Source: Rhizohabitans arisaemae (lineage in GTDB: Bacteria > Actinomycetota > Actinomycetes > Streptosporangiales > Streptosporangiaceae). Taken from it: a stretch of DNA of 64,000 nucleotides. The notes beneath the pieces were generated by a model, which made no database searches, was not told where the DNA came from, and was given only the letters and a program-made list of their open reading frames with translations. The position numbers were made by a program, and so were the translations under genes. The stretch lies in contig NZ_BLRH01000009.1 of NCBI RefSeq assembly GCF_025996515.1, positions 124,001 through 188,000 of the forward strand, read 5' to 3'. Shown here one piece after another: positions 41,906 through 50,525 of the stretch. The first letter of the stretch is position 1. The number at the start of each line of letters is the position of its first letter.

Positions 41906-42475
41906 ATGCGGCCGCAAACCTCGGACGGATACACAAAAAGAACGATGACGCTTGAGGCGTTCTCGGACACCATCATCCCGGGCGAGAGGCGATTCCCCGG
42001 CGACCGGGCCGTGGCCGGGGCGGCGAGCGGCGGGGGCGCGGTCGCCGCCGGGGCCGTCCAGCTGCTGGAATGGGACGCGACCGGGGTCACCGCGGGCCTG
42101 GACGACTTCGCGGCGCTGCTGAACGAGCACGCGCGCGCCTACGCCGGACAGAGCGGGCTCACGCTCGACGACTCGGTACCGGAATTCGTGGCGCTGTCGT
42201 TCGAGGACCGGACCGAGCTCGTGCGGCGCCTCGTCGCGCCCGGCCACCCGGAAAAGCAGATCTGGATCAGCATCGCCCTCTTCGCCAACATGGCCTACGA
42301 CTCGGCGGCCCACATGGACACCGCCGAGGCGATCGCCTCCGGGCACCCGGGTCTCACCGCGATGGGCTTCGCCCTCCCCGAATCCGACGGCCTGTGGCGG
42401 TTCCGCGACTACTCCTACGGCCGACCGCTGGCGGCACTCCACCCCGACACGACCCCCTCAGGGAGCCCGGCATGA
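41906..42475 (+). CDS. DUF5987-like protein, probable small partner of the GMC oxidoreductase
   Basis: A 189-residue protein beginning near MTLEAFSDTIIPGERRFPGDRAVAGA. This is the pattern of the small family that accompanies GMC oxidoreductases, much like the gluconate-2-dehydrogenase small subunit. Its stop overlaps the GMC gene's start (ATGA), so a complex is likely. No clear export signal is seen. It may correspond to the E8-type protein of 9-membered enediyne clusters. ATG 41906 has GAGG upstream; ATG 41945 is the alternative and would remove 13 residues. Confidence 0.7.
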   Translation: MRPQTSDGYTKRTMTLEAFSDTIIPGERRFPGDRAVAGAASGGGAVAAGAVQLLEWDATGVTAGLDDFAALLNEHARAYAGQSGLTLDDSVPEFVALSFEDRTELVRRLVAPGHPEKQIWISIALFANMAYDSAAHMDTAEAIASGHPGLTAMGFALPESDGLWRFRDYSYGRPLAALHPDTTPSGSPA

Positions 42476-44127
42476 CCGCGACGGAACGTACCGACGTCCT
42501 CATCGTCGGCAGTGGCTTCGGCGGTGCGATCACGGCCTACCACCTGGCCGCCGGCGGCGCGCGCGTCGTCGTCCTGGAGCGCGGACCGTGGCTGACCTCG
42601 AAAGACTTCGAGCACAACTTCAAGCTCGGCTCCTCCTACACCCGCATCTTCGACTTCGTCGTGGGCGACGGGATGAGCGTGCTCGGCGGCAACTGCGTGG
42701 GCGGCGGCAGCGTGGTCTTCTTCGCCGCGCTACCCCGCGCGCCCGGCTTCGTCTTCGAGCGGCGCGGCAGCATCGGACGGCGGATGTGGCCGGCCGCGAT
42801 CAGCCGCGACACCCTGGAGCCGTGGTACGACCGGGTGGCCGAGTCAATCGAGATCACCAAGCAGGGCTGGGAGGACGTCTCCTATTCGGGCGGCCTGTGG
42901 GCCGCCGCGTGCCGCCACGCCGGACGGACCGCCAACCCGGTGCCCGCCGCCGTCGACACCGGCTCGTGCACCAACTGCAACTGGATGATGGCCGGCTGCC
43001 GGTTCGACGCCAAGCAGTCCCTGCAGACCAACTACCTGCCCGCCGCGCTCTCCCACGGCGCGCAGATCCGGCCGCTCCACGAGGTGCAGCACATCTCCAA
43101 GACCGAGGACGGCCTCTACCGGGTGCACTACAACCTGGTCGACGACGAGGACTACCGGGTGACCACCGGGAACGGCGTCATCGACGCCAAAATCGTCATC
43201 CTCGCCGCCGGAGCCGGGGCCACCCCCGTCATCCTGCAGCGCAGCGCGCCGACCCTGGGCCCGATGCCGCACGCGGTGGGCCGCTACTTCTCCGGGAACG
43301 GGGAGCGGCTCAACACCGCCGTGTTCGACGAGGACCGGGTGCGCGAGGTGCTCGGGCTGTCCCACGGCGACGGCCTGGCGTACGCGGCCAACCAGATCGG
43401 CAAGGGCCCGACCGTGGCCAACTGGGACCGGCTGGACGGCTCGCTCCCCGAGTACACCCGGTACTCGCTGGAGCAGCTGTACTTCCCGCCCGGGCTCGGG
43501 ACCATCCTGGCCCAGGCCGCCGACGGCGACGGCCTGGCCTGGTTCGGGGTGAAGAAGAAGGAGATGCTGGAGCGCTGGCGCTCCTGGCTGATCATCTTCC
43601 AGATGATCGAAGACGACAACGAGGGCGTCTTCGGCCCGCCCCCGGCCACCGGCAACGCCGACCGGATCTCCCAGCAGATGCTCGGCGTCGGGCGCCTGCA
43701 GTACCACCCGACGGCCAACACGCTCCGCGCCTGGGGGCTCGCCGACGCGGAGGTGAAGGACATCCTCGAACGCGACGGGCTGGCCACGGTGACCCCGTGG
43801 ACCAACGACGTGGTCGGCGCCTACACCGTGCACCCGCTGGCCTCCTGCCGGATCGGCGACGACCCGGCCACCTCGGCGCTGAGCGACGAGCACGAGCTGC
43901 GCGGGCACCCCGGCATCTTCGTCACCGACGGCTCCGCCGTCCCCGGGGCGCTGACCGTGAACCCCGCGATGACCATCTCCGCGCTCGCCGAGCGCGCCGT
44001 CCCCGCGATCGTGCGGGCGGCGCGGGAGCGCGGGATCGAGGTCTCGTACGGCGCCCCGGCGCCGGACGGCTCGGTGGGCGGCCGTCGCGGCGTGGCCGGG
44101 CTGATCCCGATCCTGCCGCGGGTCTAG
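42472..44127 (+). CDS. GMC-family FAD oxidoreductase (possible E9-type)
   Basis: A 551-residue flavoprotein. The FAD motif TDVLIVGSGFGGAITAYHLAAGG is at residues 6-28, VGGGSVVFFAALPR near 75, and the C-terminal block SCRIGDDPATSALSDEHELRGHPGIFVTDGSAVPGALTVNPAMTI ends with the usual His-to-Asn catalytic area. It has a Cys-rich segment (CTNCNWMMAGCRFDAKQ) often seen in this branch. It oxidises alcohols or forms double bonds. It probably pairs with the upstream protein and resembles the oxidoreductase E9 of chromoprotein enediyne clusters, acting on the core. The ATGA overlap with the upstream gene indicates coupling. Confidence 0.85.
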   Translation: MTATERTDVLIVGSGFGGAITAYHLAAGGARVVVLERGPWLTSKDFEHNFKLGSSYTRIFDFVVGDGMSVLGGNCVGGGSVVFFAALPRAPGFVFERRGSIGRRMWPAAISRDTLEPWYDRVAESIEITKQGWEDVSYSGGLWAAACRHAGRTANPVPAAVDTGSCTNCNWMMAGCRFDAKQSLQTNYLPAALSHGAQIRPLHEVQHISKTEDGLYRVHYNLVDDEDYRVTTGNGVIDAKIVILAAGAGATPVILQRSAPTLGPMPHAVGRYFSGNGERLNTAVFDEDRVREVLGLSHGDGLAYAANQIGKGPTVANWDRLDGSLPEYTRYSLEQLYFPPGLGTILAQAADGDGLAWFGVKKKEMLERWRSWLIIFQMIEDDNEGVFGPPPATGNADRISQQMLGVGRLQYHPTANTLRAWGLADAEVKDILERDGLATVTPWTNDVVGAYTVHPLASCRIGDDPATSALSDEHELRGHPGIFVTDGSAVPGALTVNPAMTISALAERAVPAIVRAARERGIEVSYGAPAPDGSVGGRRGVAGLIPILPRV

Positions 44128-44136
44128 GGGACGCCG

Positions 44137-45225
44137 ATGGGCAAGATGCTGGCGCGCGCCACGCTGTCGGAGATGCTGCGGCAGATCCGGCACGTCGTCC
44201 CGGTACGGCCGGGCGGCGCCACCGGGCTCGTCGCCGAGGTCTACGGCCAGCTTGAGCGCGACTTCGGCATGCTCGCCCCACCGGTCATCCTGCACTCCCC
44301 CGCCCCCGAGGCGACGGCGGCCTGCTGGATGGTCCTGCGGGAGTCGCTCATGGCCGACGGGCGGGTGCCCCGGGCCGCCAAGGAGGCGGTCGCCGCCACG
44401 GTGTCGCGCGGCAACGACTGCCCCTACTGCGTGGACATCCACGGGTCGACGCTCCGGGCGCTCACCAAGGGGAGGTACGACGGCGACCGGCTGGACGCCG
44501 CCGGCGACCCCGCCCTGGGCCCCTCTGTGACGTGGGCCCGGGCGAGCGGGAGGGCGGACACGGCGGCCCGGTCCGACCCTCCTCCCGCCGACCACCTGGC
44601 CGAACTGGCCGGTGTGGTGGTGGCCTTCCACTACTTCAACCGGATGGCCGCCCTCTTCCTCACCGGCTCCCCGTTCCCGCGGCCGATGCCGGACGCCGCC
44701 CGCGGGACGGCCCTGCGGATGCTCGGCCGGGTCATGGCGGTCCAGGCCCGGCGGGGCGTCTCCCCCGGGCTCTCGCTCGGCCTGCTCCCCGCCGCGGCCC
44801 CGGCGGCCGACCTGTCCTGGGCGGGCGGGTCGCCGACGGTGGCCGGGGCCCTCGCCCGGGCCGCCGCCGCCCTGGACAGGGCCGGCGACCGGTCCGTGCC
44901 CGCGGGGGTCCGGGAGCTGGTCGCCGCGGAGCTGGCCGCCTGGAACGGCGAGCCGCGCGGCCCGAGCCGTTCCTGGGTCGAAAGGGCGACAGCGGTGCTG
45001 CCGCCCGCGGAGCGCCCCGCCGGGCGGCTGGCGCTGCTCACCGCGCTGGCGCCGTACCAGGTGGACGGCCCGGTCGTCGAGGGGTTCCGCGTCCGTGACC
45101 CGGACGACTCGACGCTGGTCGAGCTCACCGCCTGGGCCGCCTTCGCCGCCGCGAGACGGGTCGGCGCCTGGCTGCCGTCCCCGTCCGTCAACCGATTGAT
45201 TCCCCACAGGAGGAGTGACCCGTGA
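44137..45225 (+). CDS. AhpD-like (carboxymuconolactone decarboxylase family) protein
   Basis: A 362-residue, mainly helical protein with one AhpD-type redox motif NDCPYCVDIHGSTL (Cys-x-x-Cys-x3-His) near residue 90. Classic AhpD proteins are about 180 residues, so this is a double-length version; a second Cys motif is not seen in the other half. Peroxide reduction or redox chemistry near the core is possible. It starts 10 bases after the GMC stop and overlaps the next gene's start (GTGA), so it belongs to the same operon. Confidence 0.78.
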   Translation: MGKMLARATLSEMLRQIRHVVPVRPGGATGLVAEVYGQLERDFGMLAPPVILHSPAPEATAACWMVLRESLMADGRVPRAAKEAVAATVSRGNDCPYCVDIHGSTLRALTKGRYDGDRLDAAGDPALGPSVTWARASGRADTAARSDPPPADHLAELAGVVVAFHYFNRMAALFLTGSPFPRPMPDAARGTALRMLGRVMAVQARRGVSPGLSLGLLPAAAPAADLSWAGGSPTVAGALARAAAALDRAGDRSVPAGVRELVAAELAAWNGEPRGPSRSWVERATAVLPPAERPAGRLALLTALAPYQVDGPVVEGFRVRDPDDSTLVELTAWAAFAAARRVGAWLPSPSVNRLIPHRRSDP

Positions 45226-46028
45226 TCGAGCTGGACAGCGTACTCAGGGATCTGACCGCGGAAGGCGAGGAGCTCGACCGCCTGGTGAGCGGGCTCGGCC
45301 CGGAGCAGTGGCGGTTGCCCTCGGCCGCGCCGGGCTGGACGGTCCACGACCAGATCGCCCACCTCACCTTCGTCTTCGGGATGGCCAGGACGGCGGCGGC
45401 CGCTCCGGACGCCTTCAACGCGATGGCGGCCAAGGCCGCCACCGTCGGCTTCACCGCCGTGGTGAACGGCGCGCTCAAGGACTACGAGGACGACACCCCC
45501 GAGGTGCTGCTCGACCGCTGGCGGGAGGCGCGCAAGACCGTCGTCGAGGCGCTCGCCGCCGTACCGGCCGGGCAGACCGTGCCGTGGCTCGTGAACCCGC
45601 TCCCCCCGGCCATCCTCGCCTGCGCCGGGATCATGGAGCAGTTCGCGCACGGCCAGGACATCGCCGACGTGACGGGCATCCGGATCGAGCGGACCGACCG
45701 GCTCCGGCACCTGGTCGGCTTCGTCGTGCTGACCAGGGACTTCGGCTACCTGTCCCGGAACGAGACGCCGCCGGCCACGGAGTTCCGGTTCGAGATCACC
45801 AGCCCGTCGGGCGAGCTGTGGACGTTCGGCCCCGAGGCCTCGACGGAGCGGATCACCGGCTCCGCCGTGGACCTCTGCCTGCTCGCGACCAGGCGGCGGC
45901 ACCGGGACGACGTGGACGTGGTCGCCTCCGGGGCCGAGGCCGATCACTATCTCGACATCGCGCAGTGCTACCGCGGCCCGGCCGGCGAGGGCCGCCGGCC
46001 GGGCCGGTTCGCCGAGGCCGGCGCCTGA
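45222..46028 (+). CDS. DinB-like, mycothiol-dependent maleylpyruvate-isomerase-family protein
   Basis: A 268-residue protein. PGWTVHDQIAHLTF and GIMEQFAHGQDIADVTG give the metal-binding His pattern of the DinB/MIP family, in the TIGR03084-like subgroup of actinomycetes. Some family members use mycothiol for isomerisation, transfer or detoxification. The GTG start overlaps the preceding stop (GTGA), with AGGAGG upstream. Next to the redox genes it could handle thiol adducts or self-protection; this is inference. A terminator follows. Confidence 0.75.
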   Translation: MIELDSVLRDLTAEGEELDRLVSGLGPEQWRLPSAAPGWTVHDQIAHLTFVFGMARTAAAAPDAFNAMAAKAATVGFTAVVNGALKDYEDDTPEVLLDRWREARKTVVEALAAVPAGQTVPWLVNPLPPAILACAGIMEQFAHGQDIADVTGIRIERTDRLRHLVGFVVLTRDFGYLSRNETPPATEFRFEITSPSGELWTFGPEASTERITGSAVDLCLLATRRRHRDDVDVVASGAEADHYLDIAQCYRGPAGEGRRPGRFAEAGA

Positions 46029-46031
46029 TCC

Positions 46032-46065
46032 GGTGGCGGCCCCCTCCCCGTCGGGGGCCGCCACC
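46032..46065 (+). terminator. Terminator hairpin
   Basis: A perfect 13-bp stem GGTGGCGGCCCCC / GGGGGCCGCCACC with an 8-base loop lies right after the DinB-like gene and before a new motif copy at 46078. Confidence 0.75.
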
Positions 46066-46077
46066 ACACCCGATAGA

Positions 46078-46094
46078 GCAATACGGAAGAAGCG
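46078..46094 (+). promoter_or_regulatory. Cluster motif copy 11
   Basis: GCAAT-ACGG-AAGAAGCG, 76 bp before ATG 46170 of the DUF899 gene and just after a terminator. A further AAGATGC half-site lies at 46114-46120. Confidence 0.45.
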
Positions 46095-46169
46095 CCGGAG
46101 GCGACACTAGGCAAAGATGCATGGATACGCGATGCTGTCCTTCGCATACGGATAGCGAGGGGAGAGGGA

Positions 46170-46865
46170 ATGAACCGGCATAAAATCGGCACTCGTGACG
46201 AGTGGCGCGCGGCCCGCATCAAGCTGCTGGAAGCCGAGAAAGAGCTCACTCGCCGGAGCGACGAGCTGACCCGGCAGCGGCAGGAGCTGCCCTGGGTGCC
46301 GGTGGAGAAGGAGTACCGCCTCGAAGGCCCCGACGGGCCGGTCTCGCTGCGCGACCTCTTCGAAGGACGTTCCCAGCTCATCGTGTACCACTTCATGTCG
46401 ACCGGCTGCCCGAGCTGCTCCTCCTTCATCGACTCGCTGGACGGCACCGCCACGCACCTGCGCAACCACGACGTGGTCCTGGCCTGCGTGCTCCGCAACC
46501 CGATCGACGAGGTGACCGCGTTCCGGAAGCGGATGGGCTGGCAGGTCCCGTTCTACTCCTCGCCCGACGGCGAGTTCAAAGTCGACTTCGGCACCTCCTT
46601 CACCGACGAACTGGCCGCGGAGGGGCCGGAGTACAACTACTACCGGCTGCCGCCCATCCTGCCGGACCCGAGCATCTTCCCGCGGGACATGCCCGGCCTC
46701 ACCTCGTTCGTGCTTGAGGACGACGTCGTCTACCACACCTACTCCAGCTACAGCCGCGGCAACGACGTGCTGTGGAGCATGTTCCAGGTGCTCGACCGGG
46801 CGCCCAAGGGCCGCAGGGACCACGCGCTGAAGCTGCGACTGCACGACGAGTACGGCGAGGGCTGA
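46170..46865 (+). CDS. DUF899 thioredoxin-like protein
   Basis: A 231-residue protein of the DUF899 family, a thioredoxin-fold group: ELPWVPVEKEYRLEGPDGPVSLRDLF, then the strand-motif IVYHFMSTGCPSCSSFIDSLDG with a Cys-Pro-Ser-Cys pair (about residues 77-80). The N-terminal 45 residues form a charged helix. It may reduce disulfides or peroxides, or bind a small ligand; the exact role is unknown. It is monocistronic between a terminator upstream and a long non-coding region downstream, with its own motif copy. Confidence 0.78.
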   Translation: MNRHKIGTRDEWRAARIKLLEAEKELTRRSDELTRQRQELPWVPVEKEYRLEGPDGPVSLRDLFEGRSQLIVYHFMSTGCPSCSSFIDSLDGTATHLRNHDVVLACVLRNPIDEVTAFRKRMGWQVPFYSSPDGEFKVDFGTSFTDELAAEGPEYNYYRLPPILPDPSIFPRDMPGLTSFVLEDDVVYHTYSSYSRGNDVLWSMFQVLDRAPKGRRDHALKLRLHDEYGEG

Positions 46866-47471
46866 CGGCTCGGCGCGGCCCGATCGGCCCCCGGGTCCTT
46901 CGGGCGGCACGGCTCTTGAGCGTCCGCATGCCCGCCCCCGATCGCGCGGTGCCCGTCACGGGTACCGCGCCGTCGTCGTGCCCGCTCGCCGGCGCCTTCC
47001 CGCAGGCGTTCCCGGCAAGCGCGCGGGTTGTTCCGGGAACCGAGGGGAAAGACCCCCAATAACTCGGTGAAGCCATCCCGATAACAGGTTCCCGTAAAGC
47101 TAGTAAACACCAGGGGTCAGCGAAAGACGGCACCTGGACCCGGCACCCCCGACCACGCAGGTGACCATCGATGCCATCGCTGTTCAAGCCCCCGGCACCA
47201 CGGACACCCCACCGCCCGCGACCCGCCGATCGGACGACCCCGGCGGGCGGGCCCGCAAACCCTTGGCCGACCATGTCACGATCGGCCGCCGTCAACGATG
47301 GAGTAAGCGGGGCCGGGCGCGCGCACAGCCGGTCATAGTCAGTCGATAGCCCTACGATAAGGACACCCTCTACCCTCCGACCGGAACCGCTGGGGGGGAT
47401 TGGCGAAGATCATGGAGAAGATGGGATACGGCAGCGCACACCAGATCGGCCGCACGGAGGCGGAACAGCCG
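46866..47471. other. Intergenic region (606 bp) before the LAL regulator
   Basis: No reading frame here has convincing composition, although short Arg/Pro-rich frames exist. It includes an AT-richer patch around 47060-47110 (CCCGATAACAGGTTCCCGTAA...) and another near 47335-47365 that could be promoters for the regulator. No copy of the cluster motif is seen. Confidence 0.4.
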
Positions 47472-50279
47472 ATGAGCTTGATCGAACGGGACGACGAGCT
47501 TGCCACCCTGCGGGCCACCCTCGGCGCGGCGATGGCGGGTAGAGGACGATGCGCGCTGGTCAGCGGTGTCGCGGCGACCGGCAAGAGCGCGCTGTTACAG
47601 GCGTTCACCGACCACGCCCTCCAGGTCGGCGCGGTCACCGTCACAGCGATCACATCGCGGATGGAGCGCTGCCTGCCCCTGGGCGTGATCGGCCAGCTCA
47701 TCCGGGACGCCCCCCTGATCGGCGAGGAGCGCACCCGGGCCCTGGCCCTGCTGGACGACGGGGTGCGCTCGGTGATGTCCCTGCCGTGGGAGCACGAGAC
47801 CGAGCAGCAGATCGAGCCGCAGGTCGTCCACCTGCTCTGCAGCATCCTGCTGGAGCTCGCGGAGAAGCAGCCGCTCGCCGTCGTGGTGGACGACGTCCAC
47901 CACTCCGACCGGGCCTCGCTGATCTGCCTGGCGTACCTGAGCCGCCGGGCGCGCTTCGCCCGGATCGCGGTGGTCCTGACCGAGTGCGACCACGGGCGCT
48001 ACACCGACGGCACCTTCCAGGCGGAGCTGCGTCAGCCGCTGTGGGAGAAGATCGAACTCAACCATCTCACCAGGTCCGGTGTGGCGGCCATGGCGGCCGG
48101 CCGCGTCGGCGCGGAGGCGGGCAAGCGGTTCGCCGGCGACTGGTACGCCCTCAGCGGCGGCAACCCGCGCCTGGTCGCGGCGCTCGCCGACGACCACCGG
48201 GACTTCGTCCGCTTCGCCGAGAACCGCGAACCCGACACGGTCGTGGTGGGCACCGAGTACGGCAGGGCCGTGCTGGCCTGCCTGTCCGGAGGCGACGACC
48301 AGACCCTCCAGGTGGCGCAGGGGCTGGCGATCCTGGACGACGCCGAGCTCCTGGACCAGCTGCTCGGCCTCGGCGCCGATGTCGTCGGGCGGGAGCTGCA
48401 GACCCTCACCGCGACCGGCCTGCTCGCCGGGGGACGATACCGGCACGAGGTGGCGGGGCGCGCGATCGTCGAGGAGATGGGGGCCGAACGGTCGGCGAAA
48501 CTGCACCGCCGCGCCGCCGAGGTGGCCTACGGCGCCGGCGCCCCGCCCGACGTGATCGCCGGGCATCTGCGGTGGACCGAGCCGCTCGACGTCCCCTGGG
48601 GCGTCACGATCCTGGAGCAGGCGGCCGTCCACGCGCTGCGCGGCGGCTCGACGGAGGCCGCCGTGTCCTTCCTGCGCAGAGCCGCCCGCGAGTGCGCCGA
48701 CGACGAACAGCGCGCCCGGATCACCAGCATGCTGGTCCGCGCCGAATGGCGTCTCAACCCGGGGGCCGCGGCCGCCCACCTCACCGCGCTGATCGACGCC
48801 GCCCACCGGGGTGACCTGCGTGACGACGACGCGGTCGCCCTGGTCCGCGCGCTGCTCTGGCACGGCCGGACCGAGAGCGCGCGGAGCGTGCTCGACCACC
48901 TCGGCAAGTCCGCGGGTCCCGAACTGGTCGCCACCCGGCTGTGGCTGCGGGTCACCCACCCGGATCTGCTGACGCACCTGAGGCAGCCCCCCAGGGAGGA
49001 GGGCCTGGCGGCGGTCACCTCCGTGGCGCTCAGCAGGCGGCTGGAGTCGGCCCTGGCCCTGGCCGAGAGCGTCACCCAGGGGCTCGGGCCGAAGGAGCTG
49101 GACACCGTCGAGCGGATCCTGGACGGCTCCCATCTGGACGAGATGTCGCTGGAGACCGTGGAGAACGGGCTGCTCGCCCTCGCCTACGGCGGGCATCCCG
49201 ACCGGGCGGCGTCGTGGTGCGGCAGGTTCGTCGGCGAGGCCGCCTCGCGGCAGACCCCGAGCCGGAGCGCCCGCCTGCTGGCCGTACGCGCCGAGGTCGC
49301 CTTCCGCCAGGGGGACATGCCCGCCGCCGAACGGTACGCGCGCAAGGCGCTGGAGATCATCCCGCTGAGCGGCTGGGGGGTGGCCGTGGGCGGTCCCCTG
49401 TCCGCCCTCGTCCGGGCCCTGACCGCGATGGGCCGGTACGACGAGGCGCGCGAGCAACTGGACCGGCCCGTCCCGGAGGCCATGCTCCAATCCCGGTACG
49501 GCCTGCACTACCTGCACGCCAGAGGCCGGCACAGCCTGGCCACCGGCTATCCCGCGCTGGCCCTGCGCGACTTCCACCTGTGCGGCGAGATGATGTCGGG
49601 CTGGGACGTCGACACCCCTTGGTTCATCCCCTGGCGCACCGACGCGGCTGAGGCGTGCCTGCGGATGAACCGGCCGGAGGAGGCCAGGCAGCTCGCCCAG
49701 GCCCACCTCGACCGGTGCGCCCCGCGCAACCCCCAGGGCCAGGGCGTCGCGCTCCGGTTGCTGGCCGCCGTCTCCGCCGCGGAGCTCCGCCCGGCCCTGC
49801 TGCGGCAGTCGGCCGAGTTCCTGCAGGTCGCCGGAGACCGGTACGAGCTGGCCCGCAGCCTCAACGACCTCGCCGTGGTCTACGAGGAGCTGGGCGAGCA
49901 CCGCCGCGCCGGGATCATCGTCAACCGGGCCCGGGCGGCCGCCGACGAGTGCGGCACCGTGCACCTGCACCGGACGATGCCCGAAGGAGCCGAGCCGGGG
50001 CTCCCCGCGTCCGACAAGTGGATCAGGAGGCTCAGCGGCGCCGAGCGCCGGGTGGCCGCCCTGGCCGCGGCCGGCTACACCAACAGCGAGATCGCGGCGA
50101 AGCTGTTCATCTCGATCAGCACGGTCGAGCAGCACCTCACCAGGACGTACAAGAAACTCTCGGTCTCCGGCCGCGAAGGCCTCCCGGCCAACCTCGGCCT
50201 CCCCGCGCAGCAGGCGGCGTGGCCGGCCGACGGCTCCGCACACGAGCGCATGCAAGAAGTTGCGGGAAGCCACGGGTAA
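47472..50279 (+). CDS. LAL-type (large LuxR) transcriptional regulator
   Basis: A 935-residue regulator: an ATPase domain with Walker A SGVAATGKSALLQAF (about 26-40) and Walker B AVVVDDVHHSDRASL (about 135-150), a long helical repeat region (about 350-840), and a C-terminal LuxR helix-turn-helix (LSGAERRVAALAAAGYTNSEIAAKLFISISTVEQHL). Start ATG 47472 gives the usual MSLIERDDEL opening, with GGAGG 11 bases upstream; ATG 47412 or TTG 47400 would lengthen it. Codon 47595-47597 is TTA (Leu), rare in high-GC actinomycetes, so expression may depend on the bldA tRNA. It is probably a pathway-specific activator. The next gene follows 16 bases after its stop. Confidence 0.9.
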   Translation: MSLIERDDELATLRATLGAAMAGRGRCALVSGVAATGKSALLQAFTDHALQVGAVTVTAITSRMERCLPLGVIGQLIRDAPLIGEERTRALALLDDGVRSVMSLPWEHETEQQIEPQVVHLLCSILLELAEKQPLAVVVDDVHHSDRASLICLAYLSRRARFARIAVVLTECDHGRYTDGTFQAELRQPLWEKIELNHLTRSGVAAMAAGRVGAEAGKRFAGDWYALSGGNPRLVAALADDHRDFVRFAENREPDTVVVGTEYGRAVLACLSGGDDQTLQVAQGLAILDDAELLDQLLGLGADVVGRELQTLTATGLLAGGRYRHEVAGRAIVEEMGAERSAKLHRRAAEVAYGAGAPPDVIAGHLRWTEPLDVPWGVTILEQAAVHALRGGSTEAAVSFLRRAARECADDEQRARITSMLVRAEWRLNPGAAAAHLTALIDAAHRGDLRDDDAVALVRALLWHGRTESARSVLDHLGKSAGPELVATRLWLRVTHPDLLTHLRQPPREEGLAAVTSVALSRRLESALALAESVTQGLGPKELDTVERILDGSHLDEMSLETVENGLLALAYGGHPDRAASWCGRFVGEAASRQTPSRSARLLAVRAEVAFRQGDMPAAERYARKALEIIPLSGWGVAVGGPLSALVRALTAMGRYDEAREQLDRPVPEAMLQSRYGLHYLHARGRHSLATGYPALALRDFHLCGEMMSGWDVDTPWFIPWRTDAAEACLRMNRPEEARQLAQAHLDRCAPRNPQGQGVALRLLAAVSAAELRPALLRQSAEFLQVAGDRYELARSLNDLAVVYEELGEHRRAGIIVNRARAAADECGTVHLHRTMPEGAEPGLPASDKWIRRLSGAERRVAALAAAGYTNSEIAAKLFISISTVEQHLTRTYKKLSVSGREGLPANLGLPAQQAAWPADGSAHERMQEVAGSHG

Positions 50280-50295
50280 AAGCGATCTTCGAAGT

Positions 50296-50493
50296 ATGCC
50301 AGGGCACGGTACTCCGAAGGTGGTGCGGGGCAATCCGGGACCGGACGACGTGGAGGCGGTGATCGCGGCCCTGACCCTGCTCGCCGCCCGCGCGACGGCC
50401 GAGCCGCCGCGTCGGGCCGACCGCTCCGGTCTCCTGCGCCGCCCGTTCTTCACCGCGCCCGGCTCCTGGCGGACCGTCGTCTGGTCCCGCTGA
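50296..50493 (+). CDS. Acyl-CoA carboxylase epsilon subunit
   Basis: A 65-residue protein with the family pattern KVVRGNPGPDDVEAVIAALTLLAARA and a Trp-Arg end (GSWRTVVWSR). These small subunits bind and activate actinomycete acyl-CoA carboxylase beta subunits. Its partner is presumably the beta subunit at 2904-4532, 46 kb away in the same cluster, which is an unusual separation. ATG 50296 has only a weak ribosome site; it lies 16 bases after the regulator gene. The upstream in-frame TTG at 50260 overlaps the regulator and is less likely. Confidence 0.75.
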   Translation: MPGHGTPKVVRGNPGPDDVEAVIAALTLLAARATAEPPRRADRSGLLRRPFFTAPGSWRTVVWSR

Positions 50494-50525
50494 GGCGCTT
50501 CCCCATCCCGGTGAGGAGACACACC

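Noticed and set aside
47161-47349. A 62-residue plus-strand frame before the LAL regulator
   Set aside because: Low complexity, Arg/Pro-rich, no ribosome site, no recognisable pattern; kept as part of the intergenic region.
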